The translations under genes were made by a program, and so were the position numbers. The notes under the pieces were generated by a model, which made no database searches, was not told where the DNA came from, and was given only the letters and a program-made list of their open reading frames with translations. A DNA stretch of 32,348 nt, taken from assembly GCA_027604005.1 (NCBI GenBank), contig JADGJT010000275.1, forward strand, positions 1-32,348, read 5' to 3'. The DNA is from Dinochytrium kinnereticum. Its lineage: Eukaryota > Chytridiomycota > Chytridiomycetes > Chytridiales > Chytridiaceae. Positions within the stretch are counted from its first letter, which is position 1; each line of letters begins with the position of its first letter. Positions 11,901 through 21,898 of this stretch are shown in pieces.

Positions 11901-12106
11901 GTCTTTAATCATAGCCATAATCATACATTTTCACCCTTTTAATTCTTTTAATAACAATACTTTCTTTTTCGATGGCTTTGCAGATTGAAGAAGAAGAGCG
12001 AGTTGACATTCACCGACGGTTCAATATGAGTGAGGATAGGAAGAAGTGGGATGATAAGATCTTTGAGTACGTTCAGGCCACTCAGGTGTTCAAATCGTTC
12101 CCTTGA
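5986..12106 (+). CDS. CFAP61: CFAP61, flagellar radial-spoke-associated protein
   Basis: Twenty-two exons: 5986-6128, 6199-6430, 6530-6967, 7041-7227, 7327-7729, 7873-8057, 8309-8514, 8731-8852, 8947-9046, 9203-9277, 9337-9443, 9510-9617, 9821-9994, 10123-10160, 10236-10336, 10385-10486, 10570-10736, 10812-10902, 11143-11337, 11407-11609, 11735-11885, 11984-12106. They join in phase to 1216 aa, close to the human protein's roughly 1240. The N-terminus has a GNAT-like fold (RRAEPSDVLAIHNLTRD; a second copy VRRARVEDCDDLAPMF). The middle has NVFCISLLCIDDHYANQAIE and ELIPVKRRRQ. From about residue 678 there is a Rossmann-type dinucleotide-binding segment (RIVVVGGSDVGLAFLERLV). The C-terminus has GLIYFHFDEPRLPG and YGYFRIHVDP. 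CFAP61/FAP61 belongs to the calmodulin- and spoke-associated complex at the base of radial spoke 3 in motile axonemes, so it should act in zoospore flagella. Confidence 0.95.
7228..7326 (+). other. in-frame, stop-free 99-nt intron in CFAP61
   Basis: The donor AAAG|GTAACA and acceptor AAAAG|ACATT keep the phase, giving NLVK then DIPPDLAEEVEK. The 99 nt are a multiple of three with no stop, so both spliced and unspliced forms encode protein. Retention would add 33 Lys-rich residues (GNTFKKGLLHKNE...). I favour splicing because the joined protein is smoother, but retention cannot be excluded. Confidence 0.5.
10933..11019 (+). repeat. POC5-exon fragment inside a CFAP61 intron
   Basis: About 87 bp inside CFAP61 intron 10903-11142 match the POC5-like last exon (plus-strand coordinates 334-417) on the opposite strand. 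The sense strand reads CALNVEAVSVFRP then a stop, and CNTPVVSF follows in the broken part. By eye about ten substitutions and a 2-base insertion separate it from the parent. It shares GTGGAAGC and TTGCAACACC with the decayed copy at 1-152 rather than with the intact exon, so copies 1 and 3 form one subgroup. The host intron keeps a good branch site (TGCTAATAC) and acceptor to the right. Confidence 0.85.
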
Positions 12107-13060
12107 AGTATGTTTTGGTGATGGGGGTTCTTTTTCTACTGGTTTTCCTTGACGTCCTAAGTTCTTTCTTTTGTTTAAAAACTGACTGAGTGGGGAAAGT
12201 GGTAATTTGGAGTTTCTGGAGGGCGTAGAATATTAGAAATAATCATAAACATTCGAAATATATGTGTACAAAGACGAAAAAAATGCTAAAAACATAATTT
12301 GAAATAAAGGAAAGGCCAGGGAAAGAACTGGCGTATTCATCGTGTGGACGATGATTCACTTCATCTCAACAGCCAGGCCGAGACTCTCGCAGAGTTCGTG
12401 GAATAATCCCCAACTCATCACGGGGCACGCTTCCCACATTCCCACCGGTATTCACCGTTTCAGGCGGGATGAATCTTCGTTAAACACACCCCATTCGCCG
12501 TTGCTTTGCCCTTCACCTCCAACCACCCTTTTCGCTCGGAATTTCTCGGATGGATATGGTGATTGACAATTCAAGTATTAGAATAAAACGTTTGCATCTC
12601 TGTCGTGACTGGACACGACTGCGAGTGCGGGTGACCATCCAAGTCAACCGACGAGAGCTTCTGCTACAAGAGAGGTGAGTGAGTGAACGGTAGGCATGTT
12701 GGGTGGTTGGTGCAATGCCTTGGCATGAGTCTTTGCATGCATTCGTTTCTGCTGGGACGGATGTGTGGGGGTGGATTGGGGCTCGCTGGGTGATTCGCAA
12801 GAGTTAAAGGGTGGACGGATAACCTTCTCGCGATGAATTGAGGATGCTTTTTTACCTTGAATCTCAGGACGTTGGTTGGTGTTTTCAGTAAATCAAGTGT
12901 CTCCCTTCACTTTGCCACCAGAAATGATGCTTCCACCTCCAATGGAGCTCGCAAAACAAGCCAACGTCAACGATATTGGATAGCACCCTTAGCATCCTTT
13001 GACGATCATGTATAGACTTGAAATACTAACTCTATGCATCTAACAGAAGAAAAACCAAAA
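12107..13060. other. intergenic: CFAP61 3' end and monooxygenase 5' region
   Basis: No convincing gene. AATAAA-like words near 12302 could be the CFAP61 poly(A) signal. Close to the right end, TACTAAC at 13024-13030 followed by an AACAG at 13042-13046 looks like a branch site and acceptor, so the monooxygenase probably has an intron in its 5' UTR. The ATG at 13034 would then lie inside that intron. Confidence 0.5.
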
Positions 13061-14566
13061 ATGTCACCACCCCTTCGCATACCAATAATTGGCGCAGGCA
13101 CAGTGGGTCCAGTCCTTGCCATCGCGTTAAAGCGATCAGGCCACCTCCCTGTTCTTTACGACCACATTGCGCAAGCCGGGGACGTGGGAGGTGGCATCAA
13201 CTTTGCACCCAATGGATTGAGACTGATCAAAGACTTGGGGTTTTTGGATGAGTTTATGGCGAACGGTTTGTTTGATATGGATAAGTGGGCGTTTCTAATT
13301 TTGATCAATAGGTACGCCTTTAGTGAGGGCTGATATTGGGAAACTAGATGGGAGACCCATCACTTCGTTTTCGGGGGATGCTATTGCTAAGAAGTATGGG
13401 ATTCCAAGTGTTGGTGAGGTTAATTTCCTCTACGCAGCGTGTAGCCATTATCTCCTTTCCTTTCCTAAACCAATTCTATATTTACACACCATTTTCTACG
13501 CCAGGTATTCGCCGTAGCCGCATGCACAGCCTCTTCCTGAAAAAAGCACAGGAGGCTGGGATTCCCATCCATCTCGGCAAGCATTTATCCTCGATCACTC
13601 AACCTAAATCCACCCAACTTGGGGTGACTGCCAAGTTTACCGATGGAACCGAAGCCGATGGTGATATCCTCGTTGGCGCAGACGGGATCAATAGCATCAC
13701 CCGCACGGCAGTTTTTGGTGACGAGCCACCGCCGACATTTACGGGGATCGAGGCCATCATTGGAATTTCCAACTATAAAGACGCGGCTGTAACGAGGATC
13801 CTCCAAGGTGGGGGAAAGCAGTTTGGGATGTATGGAATTGGCAATGGGGATGAGGTAGTTTGGTTTGTTGGCTACCGACAGAAACAGGAGGATCTTGTGA
13901 AGGAGTCTTGGGAGACTGATGGGGAAGGGGTTGCTGCGAGAGAGGCTGGAAAATTGGAGGAGATGTTTATGGATTGGGGTCTTGAGAAGGAGTTTGCGGA
14001 GGTCGTGGGAAAGTCAAAAAGGATTATTCGATATGGTATCTTTGATCGTGAGCCCCGAGTGCCCTGGTCTTTAGGGAACGTCGTGTTGATTGGAGATGCT
14101 GGTGAGAGCCCACTCTTTTAAATCTCACCGTTGCTTCTTTATAACCTGATCGTTTTTTCGCCTGGTATCTTAACTCAACGCCATCTTTGATTTAACATCA
14201 GCTCACCCCATGCCACCCCATCTGGGCCAAGGCGGCAATACAGCCTTGGAAGACGCTGGTGTCCTCAGCGAGCTTATTCGCCGCCTCTACCCCATCTCAT
14301 CCGAATCCATGTCAAACAATGACGCCCTTAGGAAAGCCTTTGAGGTCTTTGAATCCCTGCGAAGTAAACGCACCGCAGACATCACCAAATCGGCCCGAGA
14401 GTTGGGCAAGATCAATTCGATAGAGTCGCCTTTGCTCTGTGCACTTAGGGATGCCGCTCAGGGTTTCGTCATCTGGGCAAACGGCGGCGTTCCTCCTCTG
14501 GACGCCCTGTATGGCTATAACTACAAGGCGGAGGTAGCTATGGCGCTGGAGAAAAGGGGTCTGTGA
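13061..14566 (+). CDS. class A FAD-dependent monooxygenase (salicylate hydroxylase-like)
   Basis: Four exons: 13061-13265, 13312-13413, 13505-14101, 14202-14566 (422 aa). All three hallmarks of the PHBH-type flavoprotein fold are present: the FAD ADP-binding GxGxxG as GAGTVG at residues 11-16, the DG motif in VGADGINS around 160-166, and the GD motif as GDAAHPMPPHLGQG around 299-312, which contacts FAD ribitol. Such enzymes use NAD(P)H and O2 to hydroxylate or epoxidise small, often aromatic, substrates in the cytosol. The substrate cannot be told from sequence. The start at 13061 is preferred over an upstream in-frame ATG because a branch site and acceptor lie between them. The length is normal and all motifs are intact. 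No partner biosynthetic genes flank it, so it is probably a stand-alone catabolic or detoxifying enzyme. AATAAA occurs just after the stop. Confidence 0.9.
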
Positions 14567-15801
14567 AGTAAGGCATATTTGGTAATAAAGAACAAAAAGG
14601 GGGACTCTTTGTCTTGGGCGCTGCAGTTCTTCTCCCACAAACTTGAAATTAGCACGCGCAGTCGCCATTGGTCGGAACCAAAGGGGCGGAGTGTTGAGTC
14701 CATTCGGTCGTTTCTTCTCTCTTTTCCACCATCTGCATGGAAATCGAATCTAATTGATGCATGAAGCCAAAAAAAAAAAAAAAAAAAAAGGAGGAGGAGA
14801 AGAATAAAGTCCAGGAACAAGATACCTCCTACAATGATAATAATAATAATAAGCGTTGCTTGTGTGGGTGGGAGGTCCGGCCGACAGACAGAGACCGCCA
14901 ACCCTGCCCTCGATTGAAAGTGGCTTTGAGGGTCTCTCCTTCCCCCGCTTGCTTGAATTCTGATTGGAGGGAGGATTTGTCGGCAGCTGCGCGGTGATTG
15001 GTTGGAATCCTGGGGAAAGGGGGATTTCATAAAAGTGGGAAGGAATTGGAGCTTTCGGGGTCCTCCCTCCTCTCTCTCTCTCTGTATGGCACTCACGACT
15101 GGGTTGTAGGCTGAGCCTTGGATTCACTGGGTGCTTTCCACTTGTCTACGCAAGGTGCCAACCCAGCAAACACCTCTTCCCTGGCAACGATGGTTACTTC
15201 CTTGTTTGCATCGCGCTGCATAGCCCCTCCTTGCATGTAAAATTAGAAAAAGAAAAAGCTGCAGCTCTCACTGCTTATCATTATTATTAATTATCCGTGT
15301 TGTTGTTAGTATTAGTAAATATACCCTCTGATCTTTTCACCTTTTGTGTTTGTTTATTGATTGCAGGCAAGGATCTCCGCTCCTTCATATCCTTCATATC
15401 AGCATCCGACGTTTGGCCCATGTCTGCATGCATTCGCATTCTTATTGCAGCAGGCTGTCGAATGCATTGATCTCACACACACCAAGCCAATTAGTACCTA
15501 CAACTCAAAACGAAGAACAAGGAGCATTGTTGCTGGCTGGAAACGGTTAGGCGGCATCATCAGTCTCTGCTGCTGCCCAAGAGAATCACCAAGCGCAGCA
15601 GCGCCGGAGCCCCCTAAAATAAAACTGGGCAAGGAAGGGTTGTGTGGTTACTGCAGGGTTTTAAGTAGTTGGCCGACCAACAAAGACTGCTGAATTGGGA
15701 GGCTGAGCGGGGGGTCGACGGTGGAGATTTAACGTTGGAAGGCTAGGCGATAGACTTTTAAAGGCGGGAGAGGAGGCGGCCTTCAATCTCGTTAGTGTGG
15801 G
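14567..15801. promoter_or_regulatory. long intergenic region with CCAAT-type boxes and simple repeats
   Basis: No gene is recognised in 1.2 kb. The left part has a 21-base poly-A run (14769-14789), an (ATA)n tract (14836-14852) and a (TC)n tract (15070-15082). ATTGG words, the reverse of CCAAT, occur near 14667, 14963 and 14996. The right part, up to 15801, must hold the promoter of the next gene. Short open frames here look random. Confidence 0.45.
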
Positions 15802-18800
15802 ATGGACGTGACGCAGCTCGTGAACACTGATTCGTCGGATGACAGTCCAAACAGGAAACGAAAGAAGCGAGCAGCCGGAAAGCAGCCATGCTCGTCTGAG
15901 TCGCGGACGGGCGTCTCATCCTCGGCTGCCACAGGACAAGCACCACACGGCCACAGAGATGCAGCAAAATGGCAGATGGATGCCCATCAATACAACTTCT
16001 ACCCGACTGGACAGCTACTCCCTGCGGCAGCTGAGGCCAACCTCCCTTTTCAGTCGCAGCAGAAGGAGCAACCCTTTATCCCTTCGCATTTCTACAATCA
16101 ACATCAATCGTTTAGGGCCCATCAGACAATCCCCCATTCTTCATGCATGCCACCACCGCCACCTCCACCATCACATGAACTCCATAACTCACCGATGATA
16201 TTTGATGGGCACCATCCTCACCCCGCCTTTCACAACCCCCATGCCATGCCACCCCAATCCCCTTCACATCAACAAACAATTTCAACCCATTCGCTCTACC
16301 CGCAAGCATCACCATCCCCTGATACCTTTGCACCTTCATACCATACAGACGCGACACCCCCTGTTTCCCTCGCAACCTCTCGGTTCCTGATACAATCCAG
16401 AGAGCTGGATGCTATCACGACTGATGCCTCTCAAGCCGTGAGACCTGAAAGGCATAGCTCAGAACAAGGTCTAAGAGACGTGCGTTCGCATCTCTCTCCA
16501 CTTTCCAGATTATCCAAACGACAGCGCGACGGCAGCCATCTATCTCCCATCACCTGCGAGACCACCTCCATTCTGCGTAACCCCACCGTCCCACCAAACA
16601 TCATGCTACCCAACTTTGGGTCGTTGGTGTTTGGCGAGGCGTTTCATCATCTTCACACCGAGACCTCGTCACATGCGTCTTCCGGAGCTGCTGCGTCGCT
16701 TTCCCGATGTTTGAATCCACCATTCGAAAGTTCAATTGTTTATCCAAGGGTGGTGAGAGGATGGTTGGTGGCTAAGCCGAGTGTGACACCTTCAGGCAAG
16801 ATCAAGACGGTTGCTGGTGGTGGAAGAAGAGGGAAAAGAGTTGTTTGGCCTGGCGCATGGGATGATAAAATGAGAATTGAAGAATGTGAGTGGAGGTTGA
16901 GTTTTGTTCCATGTTTAGAAGTGTTAATTACTCAATCCATTTTTTCTTATTCTCTTTTGATTTATTTCATATTATTTCCTCCTCAAACATGCGTTTATCC
17001 TTAATATTTGTAGTCGAAACTGAGAAAACACAAGGTTCGTTTGTTTGTTTTTGCTCATGTAAAGGATGGTTTCGTCCTTTTCGTTTCTTTTGGAAAAATA
17101 TTTTCTCAACTAGAGGGTTGACAGCCATAATTTTAACGCGCCTTTCAGTTGTCAGATTGGTTTCCTCAGTTGATATGATCCCAAAGGATCGAAGTGGTGA
17201 GCCTATCTTCAACGTGCCTTTGCTTACTTGCTCCTCATATGCAAAAATTTTCTTACTGGGTTACCTTTTTTCATATCCTCAAAACCTCATCAACCATTCA
17301 AAAAACCAACTATAAACAGACGGCGACACCTCTCCTACCTCCCTCTGTACAAAGCTTCACTCCCCACGCCGCTGCTGCCACTTTCTTCAAACCCAAATGA
17401 CGGATTTTGACGTTGACTACACGCGAATCTTTGAACGCGAGCTTCTCTGGCGAGGTCGAGGTCGCCCAGAAACCCAACCGACGACAACCCCGCAACGCCA
17501 CCCATGCATTGATTTGGACCCCCGCTCAGTATCTAGACAAAACAGGTGGGACGACAAACGAGCCCATCTCTCCCGATTCTTTCTCGAATGTTTTTTCTCG
17601 CTACCAGGTGTGGATCGCACCGCTGGTTGTCCGACCGTATGTGCTTATGCTGCCTTTTTGGCGAAACTGTGGTTTAAGGTTGGGAGAGGTATGCGTGGTG
17701 GAGGGAAGGTGATAATGCCAGCGCTTAAGGGCGGAAAGACACTTGATACGCACCCTTTTCCATGTGCTGGGGTTTCGGTTGCTTGCGGATTTTTTGCGCC
17801 AGCTGAGGGAAGTGCTGTTTGTGTTTTAGGAGTGTCTGGAGAAGCTATTCGAATAGTGTTTGGTGTTGACGATGCGGATGGCTTTCGACTTGCTCGTGTT
17901 GAGCTTGGTAAACCCTTTTCTGCAAGAATAGGAGCCTTGGTCAAGGGTGAATGGTATAAGCCAGACACGACTTTAAAAGATGAGGAAGGTGGGGGGGATT
18001 CCAATGTAGATAACCTGAACATCTCAATTCGTCTAACATTATGGCACGTCGCTGCGGCTTTGGCCGAACGTGAAACCACATCCTCTTTCTCACCCTTCTT
18101 TTGCGGTTTACTGGCGGGGATGGGCCATGCCTACCTTGAGGGAGAGGGTGGCCTTCTTTCTGTGACTGAGGTTATGCAGGTGAAGGATGCTGGGTTCAGG
18201 GGGTTTCTTTTGGAAGAGAATGCTGACCATAGTATTGTGATGAGGTTAGAGCCACCGCCACTTGCGGGGTCTGTGGATGAGGTTGGGGTAATTGTGATGG
18301 GAACTTTAGGGTGGAGAAGAAGTGGTTGTTGTGGGAAACAGGGGGTTTGCGCGATGGAGACAAGTTGCCCTGGTTGTGTAAGTGATTTTAGTTCAGTTTC
18401 TGGTTTTCTCTTCTTGTCTTTGCTTTTCTCTGGCCTTTGGATTAGAATGCAATCAAAATGCTTAACTCTTTTACATCTCCAGACGGACGCCCGCCAAAAG
18501 CTCACCCAAACCCTCTCCGCAAGAATCTCACGAGCGGTAAGTCAAATATTTGTCTCAACCTCTATCTCAACCCTCCGTAATCCGTGAATCATCATCTCCT
18601 TTTCTCATATGATTTACACACACAGCACGCCAGCGGGCTCGACGACGCCATTCGTCTATTCTTTCATAAGCTTTTTAAGAGATGGCGAGAGGTTAGTCCC
18701 TCATTCATCGAATTCCACAAAAAGCATTCACTGACGTCTTTTCCCAAAAAAGATCGCACCCCTCACCGGCTTGCCGAGCACTTCCGCATCACAAGAGGTG

Positions 18801-19034
18801 AGTACGATTGCTTGTCTTGTAGCATGATCGGACATTCTTTTTAATGCATTCTTTTTTTTATTTTTGAAGGATCTGAGCATTACTTGGTCCAATCTCCTAT
18901 GGTGCGATGTCGCCTTTTCCAATGCCGAGCTGACTCTTGGAACACCGTTTCCTATCAGAGATGGGGGGATTCGTGAGGTTTTGGAAAGCACTGAGGTTGG
19001 AGTTTTAGTGGCGCTGGGCGGCGGGGGAGGCTGA
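15802..19034 (+). CDS. orphan protein: disordered N-terminus with NLS, folded C-terminus
   Basis: Proposed exons: 15802-16885, 17014-17034, 17149-17196, 17320-18377, 18483-18536, 18626-18691, 18753-18797, 18870-19034 (846 aa). I do not recognise the family. Residues 1-300 are low complexity, rich in Pro, His, Ser and Gln, with a basic NLS-like RKRKKR at 18-23 and a poly-Pro run. From about residue 310 (VYPRVVRGWLVAKPS, KRVVWPGAWDD) it looks globular, and the last 330 residues (GVIVMGTLGWRR, LFFHKLFKRWREIAPL, LLWCDVAFSNAELTLG) look folded with many hydrophobic positions. A 21-nt microexon is needed to keep phase. The uncertain part is 17320-17610: a second frame is open at 17407-17545 and a plausible 62-nt GT-AG pair lies at 17546-17607, but using it breaks the frame. 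A nuclear, perhaps chromatin-related role is a guess from the NLS only. Confidence 0.6.
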
Positions 19035-20023
19035 CGATTGATGAAGTGTCCATTTTTGAGCACGGATTTTCGAGCAATGGTGGGATTATTGATAGCCCTT
19101 TTTTCTCTTATTATTTATCCCTCCCACCGATCCCTCGGTTTTGCGTATAGGTGTTAGAGTATTTATGCCACTATTCTTACCCGGTTTTGTTTTTTTTTTT
19201 TTCGTTTTTTTTTCTGTACCTTTGAACAATATTTTTAATTTGGGGTTGTCGTTTTTTGCATGAGGAGATGATGATGATTAATTTGTATTGAGGAGCGGCG
19301 GTCTGGTTCCATTCCTTTTTTATTATTATTAGTATATATGATCTTTACTATTTTCGGTTTTCTCGTTATTATTACCGTTTATCTTTTGCATTTTATTTGT
19401 CTTCTTGTTTTGCAACAGGTATTCTTTTACTCATTGTACAGCTTTTCATTGCTTCTCTCGGTAATCTTTACTCTTGAGTCGGTTTCTTTTCTTCCATTAC
19501 TTGCATTTTCAGAAACTCAATTGATGTCAATGAAAGGAAATGAGTCGTCATATCGTTCTTTTGCTTACAAATATTTTCTTTTCTTCATGTAATGAGACAC
19601 CTGAAAACGGGCGGCAGTAGACAAAATATATGAGATATCAGGTCTTGACGGAGTCGTAACGTTGGAGCCAGGGAAGTAGGAAGTACATCCATATGAAGCA
19701 CATTGGTGGCCATAAGGTTAAAGAAAAAGAAACAAGAGCAACGACCTGAAGCCCTTGCTTAAATGTATTCAACAAAAAAAAGAAAAAGACTACAAGAAAA
19801 ACCAAATATTGAAATTGGAGGATGCGAAAACTACAACAAAAAAAAACACAAAGAAAACAGCCGCAATGGGCTTGATATCAAAAAAGACGGGGGAAAAGTT
19901 GACAATTGCAATAACATCTCGTGCAAAGCCGAAGCATAAGTTTCAGCTGCAGAAGGAAGCCTGAAAAAGAAGGAGAGAAAAAAATAGACGAAGAAGATAA
20001 TCCAGACGTGCTTGGATCCATAT
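19035..20023. other. AT-rich intergenic region
   Basis: No gene is seen between the 3' end of the orphan gene and the 3' end of secreted protein A; the two genes converge here. T-rich stretches at 19180-19460 and A-rich stretches at 19720-19980 create long but featureless open frames. Confidence 0.6.
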
Positions 20024-20468
20024 TTATACGCAGGCAGCGTTCAAAGCGTTGGTCAATTCAGTGATCCTTGAGGTAAGCCTTCCAGTAAAAAAAAGAGAGG
20101 GGGGATCAGGGATAAGTCAACAATAAAGGTTCAGTTGATCGGCTCGTATCTCAGATCCCAACACCCAACAAGCCATAGGAAAAACGTTGATCTCACCTAT
20201 TCACGTCATCCTGGCACGCGGGGTTGCCCACAACCCCTCCAATAGCTCCCGCCAAGTTCCCAAAATCACAAGCCCGGCAAGCATTCGAAGGGTTGAACTC
20301 CTGGTTGAATGCCTGACGGACGCATGGGTAGAAAGTGAGCTGAGCTTGAGCAGTCGTGTAGACCTTGTTGCCGTTGCAATTGGGTCCAGCTTGAGGGACT
20401 GGACTGGCGGTTGCTTGAAGGGAGAGGACAGTGACCACAAGGAGGAGGGGGGAAATAGAGAAGTGCAT
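20024..20468 (-). CDS. secreted six-cysteine protein A (SPVP family)
   Basis: Two exons on the minus strand, 20197-20468 and 20024-20078 (108 aa). A clear signal peptide (LLLVVTVLSLQATA) is followed by SPVP and a mature part of about 85 residues with exactly six cysteines spaced C-x17-C-x14-C-x2-C-x17-C-x21-C. The same pattern is present in proteins B (21575) and C (22970), so the three are paralogues. Six cysteines suggest three disulfides in a small extracellular protein; function unknown. The intron (20079-20196, AG|GTGAGA to GGAAG) falls before the last cysteine, in phase 2. The second exon is confirmed by similarity to the C-terminus of B (LTNALNAAC against LTGALGRAC). B and C lack this intron. 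It is transcribed away from B. Confidence 0.85.
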
Positions 20469-20564
20469 GGCTAATTGCGTTGAAGCCCTGATATTTCTTT
20501 CGGATTTGGTGATTTCAAATGATGATGGGGAAGGATGATGAATTAAATGAATAAAACGTCGTCC

Positions 20565-20572
20565 TTTTTATA
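20565..20572 (-). promoter_or_regulatory. TATA box of secreted protein A
   Basis: TATAAAAA on the minus strand lies about 97 bp upstream of the ATG at 20468, a spacing similar to that in gene B. Confidence 0.6.
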
Positions 20573-20653
20573 AGAAAACAAGTTCACCAGCCCCACAGCT
20601 GCCAGTGGTAGGTAGGTGTAGTGCAAGCCTCACTGAGACGACGCATGCTCGAC

Positions 20654-20706
20654 TGGTGGCAGAAAGAAGGGCGCTGCCAGATCCAAGTGGACCGTTTCTG
20701 CCACCA
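20654..20706. repeat. 12-bp perfect inverted repeat
   Basis: TGGTGGCAGAAA at 20654-20665 is mirrored by TTTCTGCCACCA at 20695-20706, separated by 29 bases. It could be a paired binding site or a foldback. It lies about 90 bp upstream of the TATA box of gene A. Confidence 0.6.
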
Positions 20707-21386
20707 AGAACCCTTTTTCTTTTCCCCGGGCTCCGCTCACTTCCTTGTCAAGAACTTACCTCATCACGCTGGAATCGATGATACATATACGCGTTGCGAA
20801 CGCATTCACGACCAGGGTCTTAGTTTCAGCTGGTGGCGGGAAATTTTTTTTGCCATGGCATGGTTGGTGGCTAGCATCAGAGCATCTCTACAGAGTTTGA
20901 ACTCCAGAATTACGGCCATGTATGCTTTAAGCAACAAACGAGAACTTCCGAGCCTGCCGAGCACGAAGAATCGCTTGTCAATGATGGTTTGCTTTACTTA
21001 ATGGTATTGACCATTGATGCCTGTCAGCTCGACATGAACGTGCTGTGAAGCAGCCACCACAGTCTCTGACAAATAAATTCGGCGGGGAAATCGGCTGGAT
21101 TAACACACCGCATTAGGTGGTAAGGTTATAATAATATAGGGGGTGGCAGCTTAAGCTGTGCAGTGTGAGTGGACAACTGAAAAGCGGACATCTTGGATGC
21201 CCTCTTTGATCGCTATATAGGCCCCGGGTTCCACCCGCTCCTCCGCTGCATATGGATGGATGTGTCATTCGGCGGCATCGGTTGTTGTTGCCGAGGCCGT
21301 TTTTCGTCCAGGATCCATGTGGTGATGATGGTGATCCAACCCATACGTTTGAAGTTGTCACCAAAGTTGTCAAATGCTCTGACCAG

Positions 21387-21406
21387 GGTCTGACCCAGGT
21401 CAGACC
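21387..21406. promoter_or_regulatory. palindrome upstream of secreted protein B
   Basis: GGTCTGACC and GGTCAGACC are perfect 9-bp inverted arms around a CA spacer. It lies about 47 bp upstream of the B TATA box. Its position and symmetry suit a dimeric transcription factor, but the factor is unknown. Confidence 0.5.
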
Positions 21407-21453
21407 TGGCAGAGCCTCCACCAAAGCTTTACATCCCCTCCATACGTTTCCCG

Positions 21454-21461
21454 TATAAAAA
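21454..21461 (+). promoter_or_regulatory. TATA box of secreted protein B
   Basis: TATAAAAA lies 121 bp upstream of the ATG at 21575, leaving a 5' UTR of roughly 90 nt. Confidence 0.65.
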
Positions 21462-21574
21462 CCGGCAAGCTCTTGAACGCATCTGAAAAAAGAAAAACCA
21501 GAAGGACTCACTCTGCTCAGCACCATACACATCACAACACCACTCGCATCCAACATCCAACACTAGACCGAAAG

Positions 21575-21898
21575 ATGAACGCCTTCACCCTCCTCTTCAC
21601 CCTCCTCGCGCTCGCCCTCACCTTTGTCCAGGCGTCCCCCGTCCCAGGCCCTCCCAAGAAGTGCGACAACGCCGGCGTCTGGGCTGCCGTCAACGATCAG
21701 CTCAAGGACTTCCCTTGCACTCTTGCAGCCTACAACGCTGCTTTCAATGACCAGAACGCTTGCAAATCCTGCAACCTCCCTACCCTCGGTAACGTGCTTA
21801 GCCCCACCGTTCGATACTGCCCGAAGAGCGAGACCAGTGTCCTTCAGGGCAGGGTTGGGCAGCTCACTGGTGCTCTTGGCAGGGCTTGCAGGAAGTAA
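21575..21898 (+). CDS. secreted six-cysteine protein B (SPVP family)
   Basis: Single exon, 107 aa. The signal peptide (LLFTLLALALTFVQA) is cleaved most likely just before SPVP. The mature protein has six cysteines spaced C-x17-C-x14-C-x2-C-x15-C-x22-C, matching A and C. Conserved positions beyond the cysteines include the FPC/YPC pair, an aromatic three residues past the second cysteine region (AAYNAAFN), and NACKSCN against NACRACD in A. Pro and Lys precede the first cysteine (PGPPKKC). The C-terminus is basic (RACRK). The ATG context and a good TATA box support the start. Codons are rich in C at third positions, which suggests strong expression. Function unknown; small secreted proteins of this size in chytrids are often candidate host- or substrate-interaction factors. 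Confidence 0.87.
   Translation: MNAFTLLFTLLALALTFVQASPVPGPPKKCDNAGVWAAVNDQLKDFPCTLAAYNAAFNDQNACKSCNLPTLGNVLSPTVRYCPKSETSVLQGRVGQLTGALGRACRK

Larger units (their letters stand above)
20469..21574. promoter_or_regulatory. divergent intergenic region between secreted proteins A and B
   Basis: This 1.1-kb region must hold the promoters of both A (leftward) and B (rightward). Visible elements are a TATA box for A, a TATA box for B, a perfect 9-bp palindrome upstream of B and a 12-bp inverted repeat, each listed separately. No gene is supported inside. Confidence 0.6.

Noticed and set aside
15344..15693. Overlapping short plus-strand frames before the orphan gene
   Set aside because: No ATG context, domain or splice continuation; likely promoter or 5' UTR sequence.
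17407..17712. Separate gene in the second frame
   Set aside because: No ATG, preceded by a stop at 17398, and no splice site connects it in phase; kept only as an ambiguity.
17645..18505. Long minus-strand frames
   Set aside because: Complement of the C-terminal coding exon of the orphan gene; no motifs or splice logic.
19338..19592. 84-codon hydrophobic frame
   Set aside because: Arises from T-rich intergenic DNA; Leu/Phe-rich without a real start context.
20621..21001. 126-codon plus-strand frame between secreted proteins A and B
   Set aside because: Starts at a non-ATG codon, no signal peptide, lacks the six-cysteine pattern.
21113..21556. 147-codon minus-strand frame upstream of secreted protein B
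   Set aside because: Covers the B promoter including its TATA box and palindrome; no recognisable domain.
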